Notes: generated by a model not told the origin, from the sequence alone. Positions 26,777 to 35,477 are shown, counted from the first letter of the stretch. The stretch is DNA of 49,597 bases from Neisseria iguanae (GCF_003013245.1 NZ_PXYY01000009.1:1-49597), one strand, 5' to 3'. Translations and numbers: made by a program.

Positions 26777-28882
26777 TCAGCCTTTACGTGCTTCAGTTAC
26801 AGCAGCAGCTACGTTTGCAGGAGCTTCGGCATACTTTTTGAACTCCATAGAGTAAGTGGCACGGCCTTGGGTCGCAGAGCGCAGGTCGGTTGAGTAACCG
26901 AACATTTCTGCCAGAGGAACCTCGGCACGGACTTTTTTGCCGCCGATACCGTCATCATCCATACCCAATACGATACCGCGACGACGGTTCAAATCGCCCA
27001 TTACGTCACCCATGTATTCTTCAGGGGTCTCCACTTCAACAGCCATGATTGGCTCCAGCAATGCCGGAGAAGCACGACGCATACCTTCTTTAAAGGCCTG
27101 GGAAGCAGCCAATTCAAATGCCAGTTGAGATGAGTCGACATCGTGGGAAGAACCGAATACCAAACGTACGCGGACATCTACCACAGGGAAGCCTGCTACC
27201 ACACCGTTAGGCAAGGTATCACGAATACCTTTATCAACTGAAGGGATGAATTCGCGAGGAATCACACCGCCTTTAATTTCGTCGATAAATTCGTAGCCTT
27301 CACCACCTGGCTCCATAGGTTCCAATTTAATCACAACGTGACCGTATTGACCTTTACCACCGGATTGCTTGGCGTGTTTGTATTCAGATTCCACTTCTTT
27401 GCGGATAGTTTCGCGGTAAGCTACTTGAGGCGCACCAATGTTGGCATCTACAGCAAACTCACGTTTCATACGGTCCACAATAATTTCCAAGTGCAGTTCA
27501 CCCATACCGGAAATAATGGTTTGGCCTGATTCTTCATCGGTGCGTACACGGAATGAAGGGTCTTCTTTCGCCAGACGGTTCAGGGCGATGCCCATTTTCT
27601 CTTGGTCGGCTTTGGTTTTCGGCTCAACGGCAACGTGGATTACAGGCTCTGGGAATTCCATGCGTTCCAAAATAATTGGGGCATTTTCAGCAGCCAAAGT
27701 TTCACCGGTAGTCACGTCTTTCAAACCGATCGCTGCAGCGATATCGCCGGCGCGTACTTCTTCGATTTCGTCACGGTCATTGGCAGTCATTTGTACCAAA
27801 CGACCGATGCGTTCGCGAGTACCTTTAACAGAGTTAATCACGCTGTCACCTGATTTCAGAACACCAGAGTAAACACGGATAAAGGTCAAGTTACCCACGT
27901 ATTTGTCGTTCATCATTTTGAACGCCAAAGCTGAGAACGGAGCGTCGTCACTGGCTTCACGGCTGTCGGCTTCTTCAGTGTTAGGTTTTACACCTTGTAC
28001 CGGTGGAATGTCGGTAGGGGCCGGCAGGAATTCGACAACCGCATCCAACATACGTTGGACACCTTTATTTTTAAATGCAGAACCACATAATACCGGTTGG
28101 ATTTCGCCCGCCAAAGTACGTTGACGCAAAGCAGCAACGATTTCTTCTTCAGTCAGCTCGCCTCCTTCCAGGTATTTGTCCATCAATTCTTCAGAAGCTT
28201 CGGCAGCGGCTTCAACCATATTACCGCGCCATTCCTCAGCGATATCAACCAAATCAGCAGGAATGCCGCCGTATTCGAAAGTTGCGCCTTTGTCGGCTTC
28301 GTTCCAAATAATAGCTTTCATTTTCAGCAGGTCAACCACGCCTTCAAAACCGTCTTCCGCACCAACCGGTATCACTACTGGTACTGGGTTTGCGCGCAGG
28401 CGGGTTTTCATTTGTTCAACCACGCGGAAGAAGTTGGCACCTTGCCGGTCCATTTTATTTACAAATGCCAAACGAGGCACTTTGTATTTGTTAGCCTGAC
28501 GCCATACAGTTTCAGACTGAGGCTGTACACCACCTACCGCACAGTAAACCATTACAGCACCATCCAATACACGCATAGAACGCTCTACTTCTACGGTAAA
28601 GTCCACGTGTCCCGGGGTATCGATAATGTTGAAGCGGTGTTCTTTAAACTGACCACCCATACCTTTCCAGTATGCAGTTACGGCAGCAGAAGTAATGGTA
28701 ATACCTCGTTCTTGCTCTTGTTCCATCCAGTCGGTAGTAGCAGCACCATCATGCACTTCACCAATTTTGTGGGTCAGACCAGTGTAGAATAAAATACGTT
28801 CGGTAGTAGTGGTTTTACCTGCGTCAATGTGGGCAGAAATACCAATGTTACGGTACAAGCTAATCGGGGTCTTGCGAGCCAT
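26777..28882 (-). CDS. fusA: Elongation factor G
   Basis: 701 residues. EF-G drives translocation and, with RRF, ribosome recycling. GTP-binding motifs [13 protein letters not shown] (17-29), DTPGHVDF (88-95) and NKMDR (142-146) are present, followed by domains II-V with [20 protein letters not shown] near residue 475. AAAGG lies 10 bases before the ATG. Third gene of the rpsL-rpsG-fusA unit; tuf, normally next, is 1.3 kb away behind a terminator and an islet. Confidence 0.98.
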   Translation of the reverse strand: MARKTPISLYRNIGISAHIDAGKTTTTERILFYTGLTHKIGEVHDGAATTDWMEQEQERGITITSAAVTAYWKGMGGQFKEHRFNIIDTPGHVDFTVEVERSMRVLDGAVMVYCAVGGVQPQSETVWRQANKYKVPRLAFVNKMDRQGANFFRVVEQMKTRLRANPVPVVIPVGAEDGFEGVVDLLKMKAIIWNEADKGATFEYGGIPADLVDIAEEWRGNMVEAAAEASEELMDKYLEGGELTEEEIVAALRQRTLAGEIQPVLCGSAFKNKGVQRMLDAVVEFLPAPTDIPPVQGVKPNTEEADSREASDDAPFSALAFKMMNDKYVGNLTFIRVYSGVLKSGDSVINSVKGTRERIGRLVQMTANDRDEIEEVRAGDIAAAIGLKDVTTGETLAAENAPIILERMEFPEPVIHVAVEPKTKADQEKMGIALNRLAKEDPSFRVRTDEESGQTIISGMGELHLEIIVDRMKREFAVDANIGAPQVAYRETIRKEVESEYKHAKQSGGKGQYGHVVIKLEPMEPGGEGYEFIDEIKGGVIPREFIPSVDKGIRDTLPNGVVAGFPVVDVRVRLVFGSSHDVDSSQLAFELAASQAFKEGMRRASPALLEPIMAVEVETPEEYMGDVMGDLNRRRGIVLGMDDDGIGGKKVRAEVPLAEMFGYSTDLRSATQGRATYSMEFKKYAEAPANVAAAVTEARKG

Positions 28883-28900
28883 TTCAATAGCCTTTCAAAA

Positions 28901-29371
28901 TTAGAAACGGAAGTGAGAGAACGCTTTGTTCGCTTCAGCCATACGGTGTACTTCTTCACGTTTTTTCAACGCACCGCCGCGGCCTTCAAAAGCGTCGATC
29001 AACTCGCCTGCCAAACGCAGGTCCATTGATTTCTCACCACGTTTACGGGCGGCATCGCGCACCCAGCGCATTGCCAAAGCCAAGCGGCGTGAAGGACGAA
29101 CCTCAACAGGAACTTGGTAGTTTGCACCACCTACACGACGGCTTTTCACTTCCACGATAGGTTTGGCATTGGCAATAGCTTCGTTAAATACTTCAATGGC
29201 GACTTTGCCGGTTTTTTTCTCGATTTGCGCCAAAGCACCGTAAACGATGCGTTCAGCAACCGATTTTTTACCGTCGATCATCAATACGTTCATGAATTTG
29301 GTCAGCTCAACGCTACCGAATTTAGGATCCGGCAATACGTCGCGCTTGGGGACTTCTCTACGTCGTGGCAT
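28901..29371 (-). CDS. rpsG: 30S ribosomal protein S7
   Basis: 156 residues from the ATG at 29371, which follows AAAGGAAATTAAA and gives [20 protein letters not shown]; the longer open frame starts 11 codons earlier with non-family residues. S7 starts assembly of the 30S head. The C-terminal [15 protein letters not shown] is complete. 18 bases upstream of fusA. Confidence 0.97.
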   Translation of the reverse strand: MPRRREVPKRDVLPDPKFGSVELTKFMNVLMIDGKKSVAERIVYGALAQIEKKTGKVAIEVFNEAIANAKPIVEVKSRRVGGANYQVPVEVRPSRRLALAMRWVRDAARKRGEKSMDLRLAGELIDAFEGRGGALKKREEVHRMAEANKAFSHFRF

Positions 29372-29489
29372 TTTAATTTCCTTTAATCTATTCAGTCGGG
29401 TCAATTCCCATGAATACCCAAATGAGCATTCACTTACTCGGCCGTTATTCAGCTTAGGCGGCCGACGTGCCTATTGTAAGCCCCAATAA

Positions 29490-29861
29490 TTATTTAGGAC
29501 GCTTAGCACCGTATTTAGAACGGGCTTGTTTACGGTCTTTGACACCGGCGGTATCCAAAGAACCGCGTACGGTGTGGTAACGTACACCCGGCAAGTCTTT
29601 TACACGACCGCCACGAATCAGTACCACGCTGTGTTCTTGCAGGTTGTGGCCTTCACCACCGATGTATGAAATCACCTCGAAACCGTTGGTCAGGCGGACT
29701 TTACATACTTTACGCAATGCAGAGTTAGGTTTTTTAGGAGTAGTGGTATATACACGGGTGCACACGCCGCGTTTTTGCGGGCAGGCTTCCAGTGCAGGCA
29801 CTTTGTTTACGTACACGGGCTTTTGACGGCCTTTGCGTACCAATTGGTTAATAGTTGGCAT
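29490..29861 (-). CDS. rpsL: 30S ribosomal protein S12
   Basis: 123 residues. S12 monitors codon-anticodon pairing at the decoding centre. The streptomycin-relevant residues are wild type: Lys43 in [12 protein letters not shown] and Lys88 in [13 protein letters not shown]. First gene of the str operon, with a strong promoter at 29917-29946; 118 bases, without a gene, separate it from rpsG. Confidence 0.98.
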   Translation of the reverse strand: MPTINQLVRKGRQKPVYVNKVPALEACPQKRGVCTRVYTTTPKKPNSALRKVCKVRLTNGFEVISYIGGEGHNLQEHSVVLIRGGRVKDLPGVRYHTVRGSLDTAGVKDRKQARSKYGAKRPK

Positions 29862-29916
29862 ATTTTCTCGTCCTGTTGAGTTAAATACTTACCGACACCA
29901 TGTCGACAAGAGCGGA

Positions 29917-29946
29917 ATTATAGTTTTTTGACAAGGGTGTAGTCAA
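29917..29946 (-). promoter_or_regulatory. Promoter of the str operon (rpsL-rpsG-fusA)
   Basis: On the minus strand TTGACT (29941-29946) and TATAAT (29917-29922) are 18 bases apart. The leader contains a CGACA-TGG-TGTCG hairpin (29893-29905) about 30 bases before the rpsL start. Confidence 0.85.
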
Positions 29947-30071
29947 GTGTCTGTCGCGCTAAACTTTTATTTTGCAATATTTTTACACGTTAATATGACA
30001 TCAGGCCGTCTGAAAATACTATTCCGCTACTCTGTGGATTCGCAATTATGGCGGATTTGTTTGACAGCTTT

Positions 30072-30111
30072 GTTTCAGACAGCCTTTTTTACAGCGAAGG
30101 CCGTCTGAAAC
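30072..30111. repeat. Imperfect DUS inverted pair
   Basis: GTTTCAGACAGCCTT and AAGGCCGTCTGAAAC pair over 15 bases with one mismatch (a G-U pair on the minus strand). One arm is canonical DUS, the other carries CAGACAGCC. Another single DUS is at about 30003-30014. The stretch 29947-30203 holds no gene. Confidence 0.6.
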
Positions 30112-30203
30112 AGATACAGACTTTTTCCATAAACATGCATCTTGCTCTCTCCCTTAAATTCGATTAATCTATCATCATTCATTCCCAATTACCCCAAAGC
30201 CTT

Positions 30204-31009
30204 ATGCAGACTGCCATTGCGCTCGAAATCCTGCCCCACGACCTGCCCGATAACGCGGAAGAGCGCATCAGCATGGGCTGTGCCGATATTTCCGAAAACG
30301 AAATCCGCGAGCAGTTCCCTGAAATTCTGAATATCCTGCTGATTGACCGCACCACATCGACCACCCGCAAAACGCGCAACATCATCTGGGCAAACGACAA
30401 TTATCTTGAATACGGCGAAACAGCCTATGCCGCCACCGCACAAATTTTACCCGAACTCATCACCGGCGATTACGGCAAACTCATCATGCCGCGCGCCTTA
30501 AAAACCGCCGAACAGCAAAAACAGCGCACTAAAACCAAAGCCGAAGTATTCACCCCCACCCATATCGTCAAGCAACAAAATGACGTGCTTGACCGCGACT
30601 ACCAAAACGACGACATCGAAACCTACGTCCGACGCAAATGGCTGGAAATCACCTGCGGCGAAGCACCTTACTATGGCGAGCCGTTACGATATGGAAACCA
30701 GCAAAATCATACCGCTATCCGAACGTGTCGGCTTTATTGACCGCAAGCTGCAACGCATCAATGCCGAAATCAGCGACAAAGCCGAATGGCAGCGGCTGAT
30801 GCTGGAAGCCTACAAATCCGGCTACGGTTTTGAATGGAACGGCGATTCCTTATTGTTGGCACGCGAAAACCTGCTCTATACCTACCGCGATTATTATTTG
30901 GCCAAATGGGGCGAAGAACCGCTTTACGGCCTGTTTAAACAAATCGCCGAAATCATCAGACCAACACGAAATCGACTTTATCGAAAGCAAAGTCAAAGCG
31001 ATGGAATAA
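30204..31009 (+). pseudogene. Broken restriction-modification subunit (DNA methylase-like, KAEVFTP type)
   Basis: The first frame (30204-30740) reads MQTAIALEILPHDLPDNAEE, contains TKAEVFTPTHIVKQQNDVLD near residue 115 and ITCGEAPY. A one-base insertion near 30672 (CTTAC-T-ATGGCG) moves the gene to another frame, where ASRYDMETSKIIPLSERVGF, YGFEWNGDSLLLARENLLYT and LFKQIAEII follow. Near 30957 the frame changes again and ends HEIDFIESKVKAME at 31009, which suggests an internal deletion of the usual following segment. TCGEAPY...SRYD is typical of methylase-like subunits of restriction systems; no NPPY catalytic motif is seen. No ribosome-binding site is clear. It ends at the DUS hairpin 31018-31048. 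Confidence 0.75.
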
Positions 31010-31017
31010 ACCCCAAA

Positions 31018-31048
31018 ATGCCGTCTGAAACTCATGTTCAGACGGCAT
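31018..31048. terminator. DUS palindrome between the two convergent methylase-type genes
   Basis: ATGCCGTCTGAA and TTCAGACGGCAT with a 7-base loop, followed on the plus strand by CTTTTGT. It serves both genes as a shared terminator. Confidence 0.85.
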
Positions 31049-31180
31049 CTTTTGTAGATACAGTCAGCCGCCCCAAGCGGCGTAACCGTACGTTCGCCGG
31101 TTATGCCGTATATAGTTGTCTGAATGGTCGAAAACGGTGGCAATCGAATGCTCGCCTGCTGCGTCTTTTCGGGATTGTGG

Positions 31181-31837
31181 TTATACGGGTTCATCGGCCA
31201 GCTCCAAATAATGGGTCATCGGTAATTCGTGGTTGTGCGGCACAATCCGCGCCGGTTCGCCGTGGTCGCCGAACAAATAGCCCTGCGTGCCTCCGCCGCC
31301 GGTGGTTTCAACGGCGGTTTCCAGTTCAAACAATATCGGCTTGACCTTGCCGCGCCCGTTGGCGACAAACTGCCATTGCGTCAGCACAATCGGTTCGCCT
31401 GCTTCATCGCAGTAATTGAGCGCATCGCCGCAAACGATATTACGCTGCAACACATGGCGGATGACTTTTTCGATTTTTGGGAAGTGTCCGACAGATTTGT
31501 GTTTCGGCAGATACAGGTCTGTTACCGTGTGCACCAACCGTTCGCGGCATTCGGCGGCGTTGTCGGGCAGCAGTTCGATACCGTACAAGCTGCACACGGC
31601 CTGCACGGTTTTCATTTCGTATTCAAACGGGCTGTTGCGGTATTTTTGGTTGAGCAGCACCATGCGGCGGCGCAGGATTTCGGCTAAGAAATTGCCGTTG
31701 CCGCAGGCGGGTTCGAGAAAGGTTTTGTCCATGTCTTCGATTTGGCTCTGCACCAAATCGAGCATGGCATTGACTTCGCGCGGATTGGTAAACACTTCGC
31801 CGTGTTTGGCCACGCGTTCTTTGGATTTAACCTGCAC
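31181..31837 (-). CDS. N6-adenine DNA methylase-type protein, truncated by an in-frame stop
   Basis: 218 residues from a GTG at 31837 that has GGAGG 6 bases upstream. It has VAKHGEVFTNPREVNAMLDL followed by the SAM-binding motif I FLEPACGNGNFLAEILRRR (about residues 41-59), then VCGDALNY. The catalytic NPPY motif is not visible, so it may have lost or never had autonomous activity. After the TAA at 31181-31183 the same frame stays open for 38 codons to a TGA at 31064-31066, reading HSIATVFDHSDNYIRHNRRT and ending YGYAAWGG next to the DUS terminator; the original gene therefore probably extended to 31064. An AGGC repeat tract lies about 150 bases upstream. Confidence 0.7.
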   Translation of the reverse strand: MQVKSKERVAKHGEVFTNPREVNAMLDLVQSQIEDMDKTFLEPACGNGNFLAEILRRRMVLLNQKYRNSPFEYEMKTVQAVCSLYGIELLPDNAAECRERLVHTVTDLYLPKHKSVGHFPKIEKVIRHVLQRNIVCGDALNYCDEAGEPIVLTQWQFVANGRGKVKPILFELETAVETTGGGGTQGYLFGDHGEPARIVPHNHELPMTHYLELADEPV

Positions 31838-31982
31838 GGCACACCTCCGCACAGGCAGACAAACAGCCCGAACGCCATAACCGTGTGTTCAGACGGCATG
31901 ACAGTCGGGCTGTTTGGAATGGAAATAGGGATAATGAAAATGGGGATAAGGCCGTCTGAAAACGACGGCCGAAATTCAGCCT

Positions 31983-32010
31983 AGGCAGGCAGGCAGGCAG
32001 GCAGGCAGGC
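31983..32010. repeat. Tetranucleotide tract, AGGC x 7
   Basis: Seven perfect AGGC units (GCCT on the minus strand). Tetranucleotide tracts of this size mediate phase variation in Neisseria. It lies upstream of the methylase-type gene. A short minus-strand frame (ATG at 32021) runs through it to 31827, overlapping the methylase start in another frame. The methylase frame itself is closed by a TGA (in a DUS copy near 31890), so changes in copy number cannot fuse the tract to the methylase. Confidence 0.9.
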
Positions 32011-32376
32011 ATTTTAATCATGAGTTATTAAAAGATAAAGGGGTTTTAATATTTCAGACCTGTTATCTGAATGGTATTTAGACAGCCTGAACAGATATAA
32101 AATCATATCATATTTATGGCGGGTAAAAGTGAGAAAATGCAGCATTTGATGCCGTATTGAATGCCGTCTGAATCCAATTATTTTCAGACGGCATCATGTG
32201 TAGGATGAACATCCTTGCCCGCCATTCTTGCACTTGTCTCAAGGTGGGCAAGAATGCCCACTTTACCTCTGTTTCAGACAGCCTCAACCCCATAAAAGGC
32301 CGTCTGAAACCCAACAAAAAAAAACCGCAAGTTGAAAGACTTGCGGTTTTGTCTATACCGGCCTTAAAGCAACAGC
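32011..32376. other. Intergenic region with DUS pairs, a palindrome and a terminator
   Basis: No supported gene. It contains an AT-type DUS pair ATGCCGTCTGAA / TTCAGACGGCAT (32161-32172 and 32183-32194), a GTGGGCA-AGAA-TGCCCAC palindrome (32244-32261), a CAGACAGCC variant DUS near 32276 and a canonical AGGCCGTCTGAA near 32298-32309. Confidence 0.7.
32321..32350. terminator. Strong bidirectional hairpin terminator
   Basis: AAAACCGCAAGT and ACTTGCGGTTTT form perfect 12-base arms with a 6-base loop and A/T tracts on both sides. On the minus strand it follows the small gene tail at 32377-32419. Confidence 0.85.
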
Positions 32377-32419
32377 TTATTCGGTAGCATTCTCACCTTC
32401 TGCTTCAGCAACCGGCGCT
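32377..32419 (-). pseudogene. Orphan C-terminal gene tail
   Basis: The minus strand reads APVAEAEGENATE and a TAA, followed 26 bases later by the strong terminator. Upstream the frame is closed by a TAG at the edge of the hairpin 32429-32461. Such Ala/Glu-rich acidic endings are common in Neisseria ribosomal and translation proteins. It looks like the 3' end of a gene whose body was lost; parent unknown. Confidence 0.35.
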
Positions 32420-32428
32420 ATTTCCTAC

Positions 32429-32461
32429 AATGTCAGTCTGAAAAGTTTTCAGACTGACATT
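32429..32461. terminator. Hairpin with a divergent DUS, end of the sigma-E operon
   Basis: AATGTCAGTCTGAAAA and TTTTCAGACTGACATT form perfect 16-base arms around one base. The core GTCAGTCTGAA is related to but not the canonical DUS. It begins 8 bases after the anti-sigma stop codon and is the likely operon terminator. Confidence 0.65.
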
Positions 32462-32468
32462 TTCAAAT

Positions 32469-32717
32469 CTAACCCGGCTCTTGCCATTGCTGCATCATTT
32501 CACGGATTTTGCGCAGCTGGCGACTGTATTTTCGGCAATGCGGACAATAAGTCAAATGGATATACAAAGCCATACGCTCTTTCCAGTCGAGCTTGCGGTC
32601 TTGGCTTTCCGAATAAAGCGCGCAGGCCTCTTTGCACTGGATCATCAGTGAGTGCCCGAATGGTTTGTACGGCGGATGAAACGGATGTTTGTTGCTCGAA
32701 TTGTTGTACTTTTTCAT
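32469..32717 (-). CDS. mseR: Zinc-binding anti-sigma factor (MseR-like)
   Basis: 82 residues. The zinc anti-sigma motif H-x3-C-x2-C is present as HLTYCPHC (His54, Cys58, Cys61). There is no membrane segment, so it should be a soluble inhibitor that holds the ECF sigma factor in the cytoplasm and lets go on oxidation or metal change. In N. meningitidis the corresponding protein MseR controls sigma-E. Its ATG shares one base with the rpoE stop (TGATG), so the two are translationally coupled. The upstream six codons of open frame lie within rpoE and are not needed. Confidence 0.8.
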   Translation of the reverse strand: MKKYNNSSNKHPFHPPYKPFGHSLMIQCKEACALYSESQDRKLDWKERMALYIHLTYCPHCRKYSRQLRKIREMMQQWQEPG

Positions 32718-33298
32718 CAGGCGGCTCCAAACCAATTGTGTTGTAGGCAGTCGCGCAATCCGTTACGGGCGCGGTGCAAAATGGCGTAGCAGTTGTTTGG
32801 GGTGATATCGAAATCGCGGCAGATTTCATCGACTTCCATGCCCATGATTTCACGCAAGTAAAAAATGCGGGCGGTGTTTTCAGGCAGATCACCAAGGCAT
32901 GTTTGTAGGGTTTGGAAGAATTCCCGACGTTCCAGATTATCTTCGGTAGGGTTGCCCTGCCATTCCACTGGTGACGATGCTTCATGCCAGTGTCCACTCT
33001 CATCGAAACCGGCTTGGTAGCAGCTGTCAATACGGATAGCTTGTTCGCTGTCATCAAGGCTCACCAGCTCGCGATGGCTGCGGTAATAATCAATGATTTT
33101 GTTTTTGAGAATACTCATCACCCAAGTGCTGAGCGAGGCGTCTTCCCGATATTGCCCTTGTTTGCCGACTGCAACCGACAAGGCTTCTTGCACCATATCT
33201 TCAGACAGACTGTCGTCACGCAGCTGCATGCGTGCAAATTTGATCATGGCAGGCCGTAATACGGCAATTTTGCTACTGAATTCGTCGGTTTTTATCAT
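32717..33298 (-). CDS. rpoE: ECF sigma factor (sigma-E type)
   Basis: 193 residues with only the two ECF domains. Region 2 is at about residues 10-80 (LSEDMVQEALSVAVGKQGQY, STWVMSILKNKIIDYYRSHR); region 4 is at about 130-185 (LPENTARIFYLREIMGMEVD, with the DNA-recognition helix around ITPNNCYAILHRARNGLR). The linker has an acidic stretch with several His residues. It would direct RNA polymerase to the promoter in front of doxX. It is separated from the DUF2063 gene by 114 bases; no good ribosome-binding site is seen before the ATG, which may keep it low. Meningococcal sigma-E lies in an operon with the same six genes. Confidence 0.88.
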   Translation of the reverse strand: MIKTDEFSSKIAVLRPAMIKFARMQLRDDSLSEDMVQEALSVAVGKQGQYREDASLSTWVMSILKNKIIDYYRSHRELVSLDDSEQAIRIDSCYQAGFDESGHWHEASSPVEWQGNPTEDNLERREFFQTLQTCLGDLPENTARIFYLREIMGMEVDEICRDFDITPNNCYAILHRARNGLRDCLQHNWFGAA

Positions 33299-33412
33299 TT
33301 TTTATTTGCGGGGAACCCTGCCGGTTTCTTTTTCAAAGTGAGTATTGTGTTCAGGCTACCGGTTGCACCGGCAAAGCACTGCCCATGCCAAAACGGCTTG
33401 CTTTTACTGCTT

Positions 33413-34132
33413 TCAAACCGGCACTAATACGTTTTCACCCAACCAGTGTGCTATCCGGGCGCGCAGCAAAGGTTCGGCATCGCGGTTGCCGGTCAGCTCG
33501 CTCAAAAAGGCAAGTAAATTGCCGATGCTGTCGTTTTGCTCTTGAAAATGTTGCAGCAGCAACACATCAATCTCACCTATGGCCTGATAACAGGTTTCAT
33601 CATCCGCATTGCGCCAAGTAAGCACATTAGGCTGCCCTACTTCGAAACGCGCCAGATGGCTGCTGACGAAATCTACCGAGTATGGTTTCAAACGGCCGCC
33701 TTGCGCCCAAGTGAGCAAGCTGTCATCATTAATATCCTGCCTCGCCACATTTTCACGCAACGTTGTTTCGGCATGCAGCAAGTCGGCTTCAAATTCCATC
33801 ATAGCCAGTACGTTCAGCGGCAAAGGCCTGTCTGAAAGCGATAAGATAAACTGCAAAAATTGCTCAGGAATGTCTTTGAAATAAGGTGATTCAGGCTTGC
33901 CTTCGCTAAGAAAACGGTTGCACAGGTTCTGCCACGTTGCTTCATCTGCAAAACCTATGCTTTCGCTGAAGCAGCGGTTCAAAAATGAAGCAATGTTATT
34001 ATGCACCAAGCGGCGGTATACGGAGACGCCTCTGCCATCCAAACCTTCAGGCACAGCAGATTCAGGATTGCCTACTGTGGCAGCCAAGCCGAATTGGAAC
34101 CGCTCTGCATCCCATTTTGTATCAGGCTGCAT
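33413..34132 (-). CDS. DUF2063 partner protein (HvfC/BufC type) of the MNIO enzyme
   Basis: 239 residues. The N-terminal half (about 10-110) is the DUF2063 helical domain with [19 protein letters not shown] and [20 protein letters not shown]; the C-terminal half resembles the RRE-like domain that brings the precursor peptide to the enzyme. In characterised systems this protein forms a complex with the DUF692 oxidase and is needed for modification. It overlaps the DUF692 gene by 11 bases, so the two are co-translated. Cytoplasmic. Confidence 0.88.
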   Translation of the reverse strand: MQPDTKWDAERFQFGLAATVGNPESAVPEGLDGRGVSVYRRLVHNNIASFLNRCFSESIGFADEATWQNLCNRFLSEGKPESPYFKDIPEQFLQFILSLSDRPLPLNVLAMMEFEADLLHAETTLRENVARQDINDDSLLTWAQGGRLKPYSVDFVSSHLARFEVGQPNVLTWRNADDETCYQAIGEIDVLLLQHFQEQNDSIGNLLAFLSELTGNRDAEPLLRARIAHWLGENVLVPV

Positions 34133-34970
34133 GGTTTTGCTTTCTCAGTGTTTGCTGCATCTGTGCAATGCGCGCTACTTCGGCCTCCAATTGGGCAAAC
34201 GGCGGAAAATTGCTGTCGCGCTCCAACAAACACGGCGGCGGATTGACAAATTTAGTACAGGCGTAGGCGAATAAATCCCACACATCGCCGCACACGGCTT
34301 CTGCATGCGTATCAATCAGAATATCTTCGCCTTTATCGTGTCCTGCCATGTGCATATACACCACACGGCCCAAGTCGGTTTGATCGATAAAAGCACGACC
34401 CTCGGTTTGGCCGTGATTCACGGCGTTGACATAAATATTGTTGATATCAAGATGGATATCGCAATCTGCTTCGTGGGCAACTGCATTCAGAAATGCAACT
34501 TCCGTCATTTCATTATTCGGCGACAGCAAATAGGATGAGGTATTCTCAATCGCGATGCGCATTTCCAAAATTTCCTGTGTGCGCCGGATGCGTGCGGCAG
34601 TATTCAGAATGGTCTCTTCATTAAACATAAGCGGCAGCAGATCATAAAGATGTCCGAAATGGCTGCAATAGCTCAAATGTTCTGAAAAAAAATCGATTTT
34701 ATAGCGGCGCATAAAGGCTTTCACTTCATGCAAAAAATCTTCCTGCAAAGGATCACGCCCACCCAATGACAGTGACAAACCATGACAAGCAATCGGGAAA
34801 CGCTCGGCTACCTCATCAAACTGCTTGCGCGCGGCGCCACCCATGCGTATCCAGTTTTCAGGTGCCACTTCAATAAAACTGATGGCGCTTTTTTCCTTAT
34901 CCAAACTGAGAAAGTTTTCTGCCAGATCGCGCTTGTAACCTAAACCCGCACCTTGAAGTATCGTACCCAT
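34122..34970 (-). CDS. DUF692 multinuclear non-heme iron oxidase (MNIO, HvfB/BufB type)
   Basis: 282 residues, the usual length of the DUF692 TIM-barrel family. MNIO enzymes use two or three iron ions to oxidise cysteine or its backbone in peptides. Likely metal ligands and conserved blocks: [10 protein letters not shown] (8-16), [11 protein letters not shown] (His63), SEHLSYCS (His98), IENTSSY (Glu142), [15 protein letters not shown] (Asp175, Asn178, His187), HMAGHDKG (His207, His211), IDTHAEAV (Asp220, His222, Glu224). AAAGGAATAGTGT precedes the ATG. It lies between the precursor gene and the DUF2063 gene. Product identity, a copper-binding oxazolone/thioamide or thiooxazole peptide, is by homology only. 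Confidence 0.92.
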   Translation of the reverse strand: MGTILQGAGLGYKRDLAENFLSLDKEKSAISFIEVAPENWIRMGGAARKQFDEVAERFPIACHGLSLSLGGRDPLQEDFLHEVKAFMRRYKIDFFSEHLSYCSHFGHLYDLLPLMFNEETILNTAARIRRTQEILEMRIAIENTSSYLLSPNNEMTEVAFLNAVAHEADCDIHLDINNIYVNAVNHGQTEGRAFIDQTDLGRVVYMHMAGHDKGEDILIDTHAEAVCGDVWDLFAYACTKFVNPPPCLLERDSNFPPFAQLEAEVARIAQMQQTLRKQNHAA

Positions 34971-35124
34971 ACACTATTCCTTTCAATACGGTCAAACAAA
35001 CCTACTTCCCAAACCAAGCCGGCAGAACCAAGCCACATCTTGACACTTTAAAGACTCCGGCAAACTGCGCTCTTTATAATTTGCAACGCTGCCGGGCTGT
35101 TTTGGGTAAGCAAGTCTCAGACAA

Positions 35125-35152
35125 GGGTTGCTGCATGCCAACGCAGCAACCC
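35125..35152 (-). promoter_or_regulatory. Intercistronic hairpin after the precursor gene
   Basis: GGGTTGCTGC and GCAGCAACCC form perfect 10-base arms around 8 bases, starting 14 bases after the precursor stop codon and about 155 bases before the DUF692 gene. There is no T-tract, so partial termination or protection of the precursor mRNA is more likely than full termination. RiPP operons often do this to make more precursor than enzyme. Confidence 0.55.
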
Positions 35153-35165
35153 TCGAACCGCCTGC

Positions 35166-35477
35166 TTATTTGGTTTTTTTGCCACTAACCGGTTTTTTAA
35201 CAGCGCCACACTTGCCTTCACCGCAAGCACCTTCTTTGGCTTTGCTGGGTTTGGTTGCCGCACCGCACTTGCCTTCACCGCAAGCACCTTCTTTGGCCTT
35301 ACTACGTTTGGTTACCGCACCACATTTGCCTTCGCCGCAAGCGCCTTCTTTGGCTTTTTGAACCTGTTCAGTTTTGGCTTTGGCGGCTTTCGAAGCAGTT
35401 TGGGTTTGCGCATAAGCTGCAGTACCTGCCAAAGCTAAAACACTTGCCAAGGCAACCAAAGATGATGATTTTTTCAT
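35166..35477 (-). CDS. Copper-binding RiPP precursor with EGxCG repeats (HvfA/BufA type)
   Basis: 103 residues. A Sec signal peptide (MKKSSSLVALASVLALAGTA) should be cleaved after AYA at about residue 23. The mature part carries three 19-residue repeats, each with EGACGEGKCG (residues 44-53, 63-72, 82-91), giving six cysteines at 47, 52, 66, 71, 85 and 90, in Lys/Ala-rich linkers. EGKCG is the modified motif of Haemophilus influenzae HvfA (oxazolin). The inference is that the cysteines are converted by the DUF692/DUF2063 pair in the cytoplasm and the peptide is then exported to bind copper. GGAG lies 8 bases before the ATG. It is the second gene of the sigma-E operon. Confidence 0.88.
   Translation of the reverse strand: MKKSSSLVALASVLALAGTAAYAQTQTASKAAKAKTEQVQKAKEGACGEGKCGAVTKRSKAKEGACGEGKCGAATKPSKAKEGACGEGKCGAVKKPVSGKKTK
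35211..35358. repeat. 57-base coding repeats in the precursor gene
   Basis: Three copies beginning at 35211, 35268 and 35325, each 57 bases (19 codons) apart. The first two are nearly identical over 30 bases; the third differs at a few synonymous or Thr/Ala positions and diverges after about 34 bases. The pattern allows gain or loss of whole motif units. Confidence 0.85.

Noticed and set aside
30850-31194. 114-codon minus-strand frame overlapping the end of the methylase-type gene
   Set aside because: Most of it is antisense to the damaged plus-strand gene. The protein-like tail YIRHNRRTYGYAAWGG lies in the methylase frame, not in this one.
31827-32021. 64-codon frame through the AGGC tract as a phase-variable protein
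   Set aside because: Most of it is repeat and DUS-rich intergenic DNA, with no ribosome-binding site for the ATG at 32021; kept only as a possible leader peptide in the findings.
35211-35358. Short tandem repeats considered as a CRISPR array
   Set aside because: The units are adjacent coding repeats without variable spacers, in frame in the precursor peptide.
35128-35361. Plus-strand frame with repeats PSPQAPSLAL over the precursor gene
   Set aside because: Antisense image of the 57-base repeats of the minus-strand precursor, which has a signal peptide, a ribosome-binding site and operon context.
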